From: Mucor racemosus
Taxonomy: Eukaryota > Mucoromycota > Mucoromycetes > Mucorales > Mucoraceae
Assembly: GCA_027405735.1 (NCBI GenBank)
Contig: JAPEHQ010000016.1
Coordinates: 310,001-374,000 of the forward strand
Length of the DNA stretch: 64,000 nt
Direction: 5' to 3'
This document shows positions 24,391 through 35,222 of this stretch, piece after piece. Numbering within the stretch: the first letter of the stretch is position 1; each line of letters begins with the position of its first letter. The notes beneath the pieces were generated by a model that saw nothing but the letters and a program-made list of their open reading frames with translations, did no database searches and was not told the origin of the DNA. The position numbers and the translations under genes are program-made.

Positions 24391-27300
24391 AATCACCTCT
24401 ACTAGCGCAATAATTATAAAGTAAGATTATATTATCATCAAATAAACTACCACACAATATTAACATGTTTAAAGGTTTACAGTAATAAGCTTGAATCAAG
24501 TGGGTACAGCATCGTAAATCCTTGAAAAAGTTCTCAAGTATTATAAAATCTCTTATTTTTAAGACTTACAAAGCTTATAAGCGGAATATTCATTTCAAAA
24601 ATTATTCTTGTCCAGATCATCAATTTTGGCATTTTTCAAAAAAAAATTTCTGATTTTGTAAATCTAGAGTTAATTATACTATTAATTATAAAAGTAAAAA
24701 ATATACACATATACAAAATTTAGCGCTCTATTTGCTCAATAAAAAATAACAAACATTTTCATTGCAAAATATTACATGAAAATCCTTTAACCAAAAAACC
24801 GTTTTTTGGACAAAAGTACAAAGCTTTATTAATTAACATTTAATATTAAGCTTTTATAAAATGTGTATTACCTATGGCTACAATTTTCTCTCACCATGTA
24901 GTATATTTAAACGTTGATTTTAGTATCAAAATTTGATTTTTCTGTTTTTTGATCAAAATCATGAGCGATGGTAAGGATAAAATGAGCCCCGAAAAATGTC
25001 CGCTACAAAAACTGAATTTTCAGACCATACGTGTTTAAACATAAGAAAAGTTAAAAAAATACTTTTTTATTTAAAAATTAGATATACGATAGTACAGTAT
25101 AAGAGACTTAATCGTTCAACCTTGCTATGCTCAATTACGGGCTCGCTTTACGGGCTCGCTTTAGCAATTTTTTAATGAATGTATGATATGTGATATGACA
25201 GCAGACGGGTTTTCTGGTAGGAAAATGTATGTTTCTACAGTAACAGATATTGCCTATTTTGTTTATTTTACGGTTCAGGTGCTGTAATGCTGCTTTTACA
25301 TTCGCTGAAATATGCAATTTAGCAGGGTTTTAATTGCGCTAAATAATATAAAGCCTTTATACGTGTGTTGTTTCTCTCTTTTTTGTTTTCATATTCCAAG
25401 GATATATTCACCGTTTGATAAGGCATATCAGATTATCAAGCTGGTATTCTTTTCTTTTATCTGAATACGCATGCTAACATAAGGGACTAATTTTTCCATT
25501 ATAGGTAGCAGTCTATTATATTAGAGACTGATATTTTCATTTAACGGCATTCTAAGATCAAATAATGTTTATTTACTACTATTACTGTATCGTTGAAAGT
25601 ATTTCTTGATTACCTGATCAAATCGAAGGCAATGTTATTCATAATATCTACTCAATAAAAAGCCAAAACTGGCTACAAACCCACGAAATGTTTCAGAAAA
25701 GTGATAAAATTTCAAATAATATAGAAATACAAAAAAGAATGATCCAATGCCTTGCCTAATAACCATCGCTTTGATCGTAGCTATACTTGAAAGCAAATCC
25801 TTTTACATACATCTGACAATCGTAAACTAAAATAGGAAGTTTAAAGAAGGTTAATTTGTTTAAATCTTATGTGCGATAAAGTAACAACATCTATAATCTT
25901 AGATTTAGTTTGCATATAAATTTAAGCAGTAAACGTTATTTAATTTTATGCTCGAGCAAAAATTATTGTTGCTGTAAACATTATTATAGTTATAAACTTA
26001 TTTACAAATTATGATAGATAATTGTAAATATATCGGCTGTTGCATGTATTGCTATACATCAATAACGTATTGAATTGTATTATTGTCTATATAATCTATA
26101 TTATTAATTAATAAAAGCAGATATAATTTAAAACCTCATTCCAGTAAAAAAATGCAATGGAATTTTGAGCGGAAGGATGCTCATGTACAAACCAATTTGT
26201 GCCCATACGATCATCAACTCATTATGCTATTATGTTCATGGTTAGATTTTATTATTATGCACAACAAATAGGGATAATGATATGCTTATGGGCAGTTCTA
26301 CTATTATGCACACATGGGATTAATGTCATGCACATGGACACAATCTATAATCCTGCACATACAAGCTTAGCGTTGTGCTCGTGTGCAGTTTCCTTTGTTG
26401 TGCCCATGGCCCATGTGAATGTGCATCTTGTTATCTTTTTAGCCATATTCAGTGGTCATAACAACTCAGGCTATAGTGTGCAGCCCACGTGGTCACAACA
26501 AAATAATATTGTGCAGCGCAGGTCGGCCGTAGTAATTGAATAAATTGAAATAACATTGCCTTCGATTTGATCAGGTAATCAAGAAATACTTCCAACGATA
26601 CAGTAGTAGTAGTAAATAAACATTATTTGATCTTAGAATGCCGTTAAATGAAAATATCAGTCTCTAATATAATAGACTGCTACCTATAATGAAAAAATTA
26701 GTCCCTTATGTTAGCATGCGTATTCAGATAAAAGAAAAGAATACCAGCTTGATAATCTGATATGCCTTATCAAACGGTGAATATATCCTTGGAATATGAA
26801 AACAAAAAGAGAGAAACACCACACATAGAAAAGATTTTCAAGGCTTTACATTATTTAGCGCAATTAAAACTCTGCTAAATTGCTCATTTCAGCAGATGTA
26901 AAAGCAGCATTACGGCGCATGAACCAATGAACCATAATCTAAACAAAATAGGCAATATCTATTATCATAGAAACATACATTTTTCTACCAGAAAAACCGC
27001 CTTGATCTACTATCAGAATATCAGAATTAGGAATTATTACCGAATTACCAATTTAGAACATCTGTCAAACCATGATGTTCAACATGCAAGTCAAGCAAGG
27101 TCATATTCCATGCGTCTATCATCATGCTACTATTGAATCATAGAAGCATGATTCCAATATATCCACACAATATCCAAATGCTCATTCTAATTATATTATC
27201 ACTCACATTTAATACACTCATTCAATTAGTATATAAACCCCCTCTAGAAGCTCATAATAAAACGGTACTTTTTCATTTGATTAATTTTATACAATTTACC

Positions 27301-28117
27301 TTTCGATAAATCACGCCTGTCATATCATACATTTATTAAAAAATTGCAAAAGTGAGCCCGTAAAGCGAGCCCGTAATTGAGCATAGCAAGGTTGAACGAT
27401 TAAGTCTCTTATACTGTACTATCGTATATCTAATTTTTAAATAAAAAAGTATTTTTTTAACTTTTCTTATGTTTAAACACGTATGGTCTGAAAATTCAGT
27501 TTTTGTAGCGGACATTTTTCGGGGCTCATTTTATCCTTACCATCGCTCATGATTTTGATCAAAAAACAGAAAAATCAAATTTTGATACTAAAATCAACGT
27601 TTAAATATACTACATGGTGAGAGAAAATTGTAGCCATAGGTAATACACATTTTATAAAAGCTTAATATTAAATGTTAATTAATAAAGCTTTGTACTTTTG
27701 TCCAAAAAACGGTTTTTTGGTTAAAGGATTTTCATGTAATATTTTGCAATGAAAATGTTTGTTATTTTTTATTGAGCAAATAGAGCGCTAAATTTTGTAT
27801 ATGTGTATATTTTTTACTTTTATAATTAATAGTATAATTAACTCTAGATTTACAAAATCAGAAATTTTTTTTTGAAAAATGCCAAAATTGATGATCTGGA
27901 CAAGAATAATTTTTGAAATGAATATTCCGCTTATAAGCTTTGTAAGTCTTAAAAATAAGAGATTTTATAATACTTGAGAACTTTTTCAAGGATTTACGAT
28001 GCTGTACCCACTTGATTCAAGCTTATTACTGTAAACCTTTAAACATGTTAATATTGTGTGGTAGTTTATTTGATGATAATATAATCTTACTTTATAATTA
28101 TTGCGTTAGAGGTGATT
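24391..28117. mobile_element. 3.7-kb palindromic (foldback) element
   Basis: The left arm 24391-~25640 is an inverted copy of the right arm ~26545-28117. Outer ~770 bp (24391-25160 against 27345-28117) are nearly identical; inner ~480 bp are ~90% identical by eye. Ends read AATCACCTCTA...TAGAGGTGATT, with a 3-nt difference just inside (CTAG against A). The right arm carries ~320 bp (about 27005-27325) absent from the left. The ~900-bp centre has no transposase. No target-site duplication was found. Such arms would fold into a very long hairpin. It could be a foldback transposon or a head-to-head duplication of one element. Confidence 0.75.
26190..26530. repeat. Clustered TGCACA/TGTGC motifs in palindrome centre
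   Basis: About a dozen TGTGC, TGCAC or GTGCCCAT motifs are spaced 15-35 bp apart in the unpaired centre (for example TTATGCACAACA, TTATGCACACAT, GTCATGCACATGG). A 114-codon plus frame here is explained by the repeated motif and is not called a gene. Confidence 0.55.
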
Positions 28118-28457
28118 GAGCTGGTGAAACATTTTAGCAGAACTTTTTTTTTTCAAAAAGATATTCATCCACTAATATTGTCACAGCTACAGTATAAATA
28201 ACATTTAATCAGCCAAGGGGGGTTACTAAAAATCTGAGGCACGTTTTACAAGATGGCAAAAGGTGCTGAAACAATTGATAAGGTCAAAATCGTCTACTAG
28301 GAGCAAATTACAAAGATTATTTATTTAATGTTAAATTAGACAAAAGCGTTGATATGAATATATTAAAAGGTTGAGCATTGTCTCGTTATTATCAAAATGA
28401 AATTAGTTTGGATGGTTAAATAAAGAGAAAGTATAGTATGTATAAGAAATGAGTAAA
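28118..28457. other. 3' region of the permease gene; nothing else recognised
   Basis: 340 bp between the end of the palindromic element and the permease stop codon. It is AT-rich with no gene. Minus-strand AATAAA-like sequence lies close to the stop. Confidence 0.35.
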
Positions 28458-30842
28458 CTAGATGAGAGCAGACTTGATCTTTTGCCAAATAGTAAGCTGT
28501 GTGTCTTGATCTTTTTCTGCGGCGAGCTCTTCTAACGTATAGTATCTAACACCTGTATCCAAGTCAATTTGATCTAAAGGAATCAGCTTTGATTTGGTCC
28601 AGAACCTAAGTATGAGATATGCACCTAATGCTACCAAAGCGCCACCATATGATCCAATTAAACCAATAGCATCTGCAGGTACAAAGTAAGACCAGCCGGA
28701 TATAATGATGATGACAATACAAACTATAATAGACAATAGATTCATATATGGATGTCCAGGAGCAATGTATGGTAATTGACTAAGGTCTTTTCCTTGAACA
28801 ATCATTGCTTTTCTAAACCTGTAATGTGAAAGTGCAATACCGAACCAAGTAATCTATTTTATATTTCGTATAGTTAATATTAATATGTACTTAATAATGA
28901 CATGTCGTGCACTCACTAAACCTGCAATACCAGCTAAAGAAGATAAAACCAAGAAAAGGGCTGCACCTGGGATCCAAGAAGTAAGGAAACATACGAGAGA
29001 TACTGCGCTTGTACATATCAAGGAATAAATGGGCACACCACGTTTATTAACATAAGCTGGTTGCTTTGACATTAGCATAATTGATTTGCTTAATTTTTTA
29101 TAAAAATATCCAACTTACCAAGCTTTCTATGAGCAATACCTTCATTTGCAAGTGCACATAAAGTTCGTGTAGTGACATACATGCCACTATTACCGCATGA
29201 AATAAACTTGATTATGTAGTTAGTATATATCTCATCCTATTTTATCCTTGCTAAACTTACTGTGATCAAGATTACCGCATTCACTACACTATCAGCTCCA
29301 TTAAGGCCAGCTTTTTGGAACACCAATGTAAATGGAGATACAGTAACATCACGGCCACTTAAACTCAAGTTATGAGGATCATTCCAAGGAATTAGCATGC
29401 CCATTACGAAAACTGACAAGATATAAATAAAGATGATCCTGAAGAATACATTTTTTACAGCTTGTGGAATAGCTTTTCTTGGATTATCCGATTCACCAGC
29501 AGATACGCCCACAATGTCTGTACCCGTCATACTTAAAGCAGCAAGTACAAGAGCGTTAATGACACCAAGAACACCATTTGAGAAAGCTCCAGGATCTTTC
29601 CAATATTTGAAGCCGTACACAGTGCCACTTTTCAAATGAAATAAATATTAAAATACTGTAGAGTAGTTGTGAAAGTGTGTTTATGACAAACCCAATGACA
29701 CCACCCGATGTTAAACATCCAACAATGACAAATACAATAACACAGATAATTTTGATTAAACTAAACCAATATTCTGCTTCACCCCAGCCTCTGGCACCGT
29801 ATAAATTCATAGAAAACATGACAATCAAAAAAATTCCTGACCCTATACATTTACATTAGATCAATGGTATTTGCATGTAGATGAAATTCGCCACAAACTT
29901 ACATGCCCAATCTGGAACTCTATCAGTCCAAAATCGCATCACAAGCGGGATTGCTATATATTGATACAAAGTTTAGTGTAACTGGGATCTTTGGATTCGC
30001 AAAATTTAGTATATACCTGTTAGTTCTTTATAAAGGATAAATGATTAGTTTTATAATAAAAAAATAATTAGTGAATCTACTTACCCACTGCTACAATAAT
30101 TGACCAACACGCCTATTATTATATATAAATATGTCAATACAAATCATCAACGGAAACAAACAGTGTAACTTACCCAATAGTTATATCCAATGACAGTTCC
30201 GAATGATCTATCTACAAAGCGACGACAATATACAGTGAAAGACCCAGAAATCTTTTATGTTTATAGTTGATTAGTCTTATATAATGCTTATATTCAAGTT
30301 TATCTTACAGGAATATATGCAGCCATTTCACCTAATTCTACAGCTATCCAAAATACAACAAATCCAATAATGAAATATGCAATCAATAAACCGGCTGGTC
30401 CTGTTGAACATCTCAAATGTTAGACCGAAAGATTAGATCAGTTTATTAAAGTTTCATTACCAGCTTTAGCAAGGTTTGCACCAGACGATAAGAAAAGACC
30501 TATATTAGATAAATATTAGATCAAATGTCTCAAAATAAAACCAATTATGATATATATATATATACCTTGACCAACAACACCACCGATCGAAATCATCTAT
30601 AATTGCAATAAAAATGAAGAGGTTAGCAGGTCGAGTTATATAAATGCAGCAGCGTATGCCAGTTGTGCATAATTTTTAATTACAGTTAAATGCCTCGATT
30701 TCAATGTTCTTTTTAAACCTTTATCTGGCTCATTTGGATCAAGAGAAGAAGAGATGGAGGATGAAGAAATATTTTCTGTTGTTTCAATATTTGCACCTTG
30801 AGGTATCTTTTTCTGGTCGTCTTGTATGGAAAACGTAGACAT
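28458..30842 (-). CDS. Amino acid permease, fungal YAT/APC family, 13 exons, possible frame break
   Basis: A plasma-membrane amino acid:proton symporter with ~12 predicted membrane segments. Exons: 30842-30684, 30596-30566, 30499-30461, 30400-30309, 30251-30174, 30112-30085, 30025-30017 (9 nt), 29953-29903, 29842-29692, 29627-29261, 29207-29119, ~29088-28917, 28853-28458; about 550 aa. Family blocks are clear: KSRHLT|MISIGGVVGQGLF at the first helix, VELTA, YGARGWGEAEYWFSLIK, TGTDIVGVSAGESDNPRKAI, VNKRGVP and APGHPYMN. The N-terminus is hydrophilic and Ser-rich. In exon 29207-29119 the conserved GNSGMYVTTRT is followed by LCALANEGIAHRKLG only after skipping one T in a TTTT run (about 29159-29162), and the next splice phase does not fit either. 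It is therefore a recent pseudogene, a sequencing error, or splicing I have misread. Substrate unknown. Confidence 0.85.
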
Positions 30843-31434
30843 TTAATCTGTTTTTATTATGAAGAAGAACAAAAAGAAAAGAGAGGAGGAGAAGGAGGCA
30901 ATGAAAATCAAAGGTATTTATATATGCATATCCACTACTATAGCTCCGGATCCAATAAAGAAAAAAAAATATATAGCCCATGTAATAATTATACAGTAGT
31001 GCTGGTAGTAATAGTATTTGGTGAGTATTACAAGAAAAGCCTTTAAAGTATAGATGCTATAGTATGCCATTTTATAGCAATGTGTTGTGGTATTTTACAT
31101 GCTGTGTATATCCTGCCATTAAACTGTATATATATATATATATATATATATATTCTTACTTTCCTATGCACATTTGCTTATTTTGTATATATTTTATGTC
31201 GAATGTTGAGTTTGTTACCATTGATATACTACGTATTTTTTTCTTTTGATTTATTTCATGATATTCGTCATTTAGTTCTCATTGACGTGCTATTGGGTCA
31301 CACATAAATACACAAGCATTTGGATATGATAAAAAGTTCTACAAAAATTGCGTCTTTTTTATTGTTACACATGCAAATAAAAGATTATTCTAAATTAACA
31401 TTACAAACAGGGAAGATCATAAAACCATGTCAAT
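30843..31434. other. Intergenic, permease upstream / carrier downstream
   Basis: Holds the permease promoter. A TA microsatellite is at about 31126-31153. No gene seen; short plus-strand frames across the TA tract are artefacts. Confidence 0.4.
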
Positions 31435-32695
31435 CTAGATGTCCAAGATTCGTTTCATGCGTTCGTATACAGCAAAGCTAACAGCGACCATAGGTACGAC
31501 CTTGATATAACCAATACTCAATCCAACATAAAATCCTTTAAATCCTTTCAGGCGGTATAATTCTTTGGTTGTCTCTGTAAATCCAACAAATTTATCGGGA
31601 TTTAACAATCCACCTACTTGCATTCTTCTTCTAACCACTTCTAATGGATAACTGCTGGTTTGTGCTACTAATCCTGCTAAACCACCACATACTAACTCTG
31701 CCCAGGTCTTTAATGGTGGTTTATCTAATAATCTTTGTTGTGAGGGTGTGAGATCAATATCGTCGTCAGTAGGATCGAAATCGAAATGCAATGGCGCTCT
31801 AGTATAAGGTGATACCAATGGATCAAATCTGAATAATTGAGTGATTGTATGGTATGTCCAAAATGAAACGCCTGCATATGGAACCATACCAGCTACTGTA
31901 GGTAAAAATCCACGGTAAAAGTTAAATACCTTGAATTTGCCATATGTATCTAATGCTGCTGGCTCTTTGAGTATATTGCGAACTGTGTCTATTAAAGTAG
32001 GACGTTTATGCCCGGCTTCTTTCACATGATAAGCTAGTCGTACACGAACTAAATCTAATGGGTAGGTGAATAATACAGATGTCACACCTTTTTAAGAGTT
32101 AAATATACATACATTTAGTTGAATTTAAGAGGGTCAGAAAGACTTACCAGCTAATGAACCGGCTACAAATTGTTTAGAAGAGGTTTCTTGAGCTCTTGTA
32201 GGCATTAATATCTAGTTGAAATCAATCAATACCATTATCAATACAGATGTCTTTGTCAATCTTACAGCTCTGTATTGTTCATAGGCTACAAATTTGATTG
32301 ATGCGTATGGAAATACTCGAATCAAAGTGACGGAATGTCCTTGAAACAGACCCATCAACCCCGCATTTTTGTAAATAGCACGACCTGCTCTAAATGCACC
32401 TATAAAAGAACCTGATATAATGCAAATATTTGAATAAATGTAATTCTTTCGTTGTCATTTCATCAATTGTTTTACCTGTGTATTTCTCGAACAATGGATT
32501 TCTTGATTGAAATAGAATCTTGATTCTATCTAATGGAGCAACAGCTGTCTTTGCCTAGTAATGATTTAGAATATTTATTTATATACTATCCAATATATAT
32601 TAAATTACCATACAACCAGCAATACCACCTGCTAAACCAGAGCGAATGACATAATCCATGTTTTGTGTTCGTTTCTTTTCATCTTTGACTGGCAT
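31435..32695 (-). CDS. LEU5: Mitochondrial carrier, Leu5/SLC25A16-A42 type (coenzyme A transport)
   Basis: A mitochondrial inner-membrane carrier of 342 aa from five exons: 32695-32609, 32554-32476, 32411-32266, 32211-32148, 32087-31435. Three tandem carrier repeats are marked by PX[DE]XX[KR] signatures: PLDRIK (repeat 1), PLDLVRVR (repeat 2) and PLEVVRRR (repeat 3). The matrix-loop glycines and the ALLGFYVGLS-like ending are present ([20 protein letters not shown]). The long insertion before repeat 3 and the [13 protein letters not shown] helix are typical of the Leu5/Graves carrier subfamily, whose members move CoA or a precursor into mitochondria. The substrate is inferred from subfamily resemblance. 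It is divergent from CWC25, with 311 bp between start codons. Confidence 0.85.
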
Positions 32696-33006
32696 GATAG
32701 GTTGATTTGTAAATGTTGTAAAAGAAGAAGAGAATGAATAAATAGATATTTAGATAGGATATATAATTATTGAATAAATAGTAAAGAGAAATAAATAATT
32801 TAATAGAAAGAGAGAAGTTCAAAGGAAATCATATTACAAATACATGAATTACATTCAGACATCTAAATGGGTGGTTTGCAGGTGGTGTCTGTAATCTAGC
32901 TTTGAAAACAGTCCTTTCTATTTGATATAATAACTACGGCAAACAATATCAAAACTTTTCCTTTCTTTTACTCTTTATCACAATAAGCATAAACTAGCTA
33001 TTAATC
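32696..33006. promoter_or_regulatory. Bidirectional promoter region LEU5-like / CWC25
   Basis: 311 bp between divergent start codons. AT-rich, with CT/GA-rich stretches flanking both starts. No specific factor site can be claimed. Confidence 0.5.
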
Positions 33007-33949
33007 ATGGGTTCATCTGATCTTAATTTGAAGAAATCGTGGCATCCGTCCACATTTAAAAATCAAGAAAGAGTATGGAAGGAAGAGCAAAAGCGTAAGG
33101 AAGAAGATAAAAGAATTGCTGAAATGAAAAAGGAGTTGGCCGAGGAAAGACAACTTCAAGATCTGCAGCAAATGCAAGAAGATGCCGGTACAAAGTAAGG
33201 CAAAACAACATTTGTAAATGGTTGCTATGGTTACTAATTCATCTGTTAAAATAGGAAGCGATCAAATAAATTAGATTGGATGTATGCGTCTCCTAATGCC
33301 AATTTGAATGGTTCTGCCGAAAATAACATGGAAGAATTCTTGTTGGGGAAAAAGAATGTAGATGAATTACTTCGTGCAAAGCAAAAACAAGAAATTGTAA
33401 GTTTTTTTTTTTTTTTTTTTCTGGTAGTAGATGATTGAACTCTAACAATTTATTTCTATTTAGCAAGCAGCTACAGAGGCTGAAGAGAACCGATTCACTC
33501 TTTCTAATTCAAACGCCAACAATGAACGTGATATTCAAGCAAAAATTAGAGAAGATCCTTTATTGATGATTAAAAAGCGTGAGCAAATGGCACTCAAGGC
33601 TATTGTAGAAAACCCATTGAAATTAAAAGAATTGAAAAAGAAGGAGAAGAAAGATAAAAAGAAGAAGAGCAGTAGTAGTTCAGAACACAAGCATCGCCAT
33701 CATAGTAGCAGTAGTAGTCGACGAGAAGATCGTACCGGCAGCAGCAGTAAAAAAGATGATTATAATAGTAGCAGTAGTCGAAGAGATAGATATTCTAGAG
33801 ATGATAGATCTAGCAGAGATGATAGATCTAGCAGAGACGATAGATCTAGCAGAGACGAAAGATCTAGCAGAGATGATCGTAGAGAAAGAAGTCGAGAGAG
33901 AAGTAGTAGAAGAGAAAGAAGAAGTGCTTCACCATCACGTAGAAGATAA
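33007..33949 (+). CDS. CWC25: Pre-mRNA-splicing factor CWC25
   Basis: Three exons (33007-33194, 33255-33396, 33464-33949) encode 271 aa. The N-terminus MGSSDLNLKKSWHPSTFKNQ is the CIR_N domain start seen in Cwc25, followed by a charged helix (residues ~18-60), LDWMYASP and EEFLLGKKNVDELL. Cwc25 joins the spliceosome at the first catalytic step. After residue ~180 the chain becomes Lys-, Ser- and His-rich, then an Arg/Ser/Asp tail built from an 18-nt tandem repeat (about 33800-33875) encoding DDRSSR units, which will be length-variable. The intron at 33397 begins a 17-T run. Confidence 0.92.
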
Positions 33950-35222
33950 ACTACTTTTTTTTGTTTCTGTGTAAATATTTACTAAAACCATCAATAACTA
34001 TGACAGTTGCGATCATCTTTGGAAATTATTGTATTTTTTTATGTGTGAGCCATTAAAATACATGCAAAATTGTATATCAACTGGATTTTTTAATTGCTCA
34101 TTTGAATCAATACAATGGGACCAGATTTACAATAAAATTTATATCTTGTAATGGAATTACAATAACACAAAATTATCTTTTTAGTATTCACGTACATAAT
34201 AACGAAATCCAGGAGAGGTCTCTATTAAGTATAAATCTTATCTTCACCATCATTATCAGTTGCAGAAGATATTAACAGAAGTGCTAAAAACATTTCGTCT
34301 TTTTTTTTTTCATTGGCCAAAAATTTAAGAATTGGGGTTTTAAAGGATTTATTCTAGTCTATTTTACATGATATGTACAGATTCTTTGCTGGATATTGAT
34401 TTTCAGTATTTCATGTACATTTTGCCTTTTTTTTTTTTTGTTTCTTTTTACCTACAAAAATATGTTGTTATATCATTTTGAAAATTGATTCTTCCTCAAA
34501 AAATTATTTTGATATCCGCCTAAATCATCACTTCCAAGTCTACATAAATTCAAAGAATTTATTTAAACAAATATACGATAATAAAACACAATTCCTTTTC
34601 TATTCAAGTTTTTTATCATCTCATTGGTGCGTATACATTTTATATTTAGAAATAAAGAAACCGTACGTTCTGATTTTCTAAATAGGCGTTATATATGACA
34701 CTGATTTCCGAGCAGAAAAGGCAAGATTATCAATCTTCTTATCACAAGGTGGAACTAGAAATCATAAAAACCAGATCAATTGTTGTATGACCAGATAAAG
34801 TCTGAAAGGAGTGCGATACAAAACAAAAAAAAGGCTATAATTGTAGGCCAGGTAGTAGCAGTGATAGACGTGAATACTATACTTTGCAATCAAATTATTC
34901 AAATGAATTCATCCCTTCACTTTGTTTTCGCCAATATATGTTGATCCCTCAAGTCGTTCTTTTTTCATTTACCTTCTCGATAAAGTATACATCATTGGAC
35001 ACAAACAATGAACGCTGATTTAAGGGGCATTATTATCTATCTTACCCCACCCTGTAAGCAATTCACCCGGAGATTCAATGCTTTAGACTTTCTCAATGTG
35101 AGTCATCCAGGCTCAACTATCTGTCATAGAACCAAGAAAACAAATAAAAGTGGGTATTTTTCCAGGAATTTTTTCTTTTTCTTCTTTTCTGTTATATTCT
35201 CTCAACTACGATTGCTAATAAA
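33950..35222. promoter_or_regulatory. Intergenic region upstream of ARG4
   Basis: No gene in ~1.27 kb. The last ~60 bp before the ARG4 ATG are strongly pyrimidine-rich (TTTCTTTTTCTTCTTTTCTG), typical of a fungal transcription-start zone. The Gcn4-type site at 35099-35105 lies above it. Poly-T tracts occur near 34300 and 34430. Confidence 0.5.
35099..35105 (+). promoter_or_regulatory. Gcn4/CPC1-type site (TGAGTCA)
   Basis: TGAGTCA in the context GTGAGTCAT matches the general amino acid control element RTGASTCAY and lies 118 bp upstream of the ARG4 start. Amino acid biosynthesis genes, ARG4 included, are classical targets in yeast and filamentous fungi. One 7-mer could occur by chance, but position and gene make it credible. 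Confidence 0.6.

Noticed and set aside
26199..26543. 114-codon plus frame in the palindrome centre (hydrophobic, Cys/Met/His-rich)
   Set aside because: Coincides with the repeated TGTGC/TGCAC motif, which by itself generates Cys/His/Met codons; no splice or family evidence.
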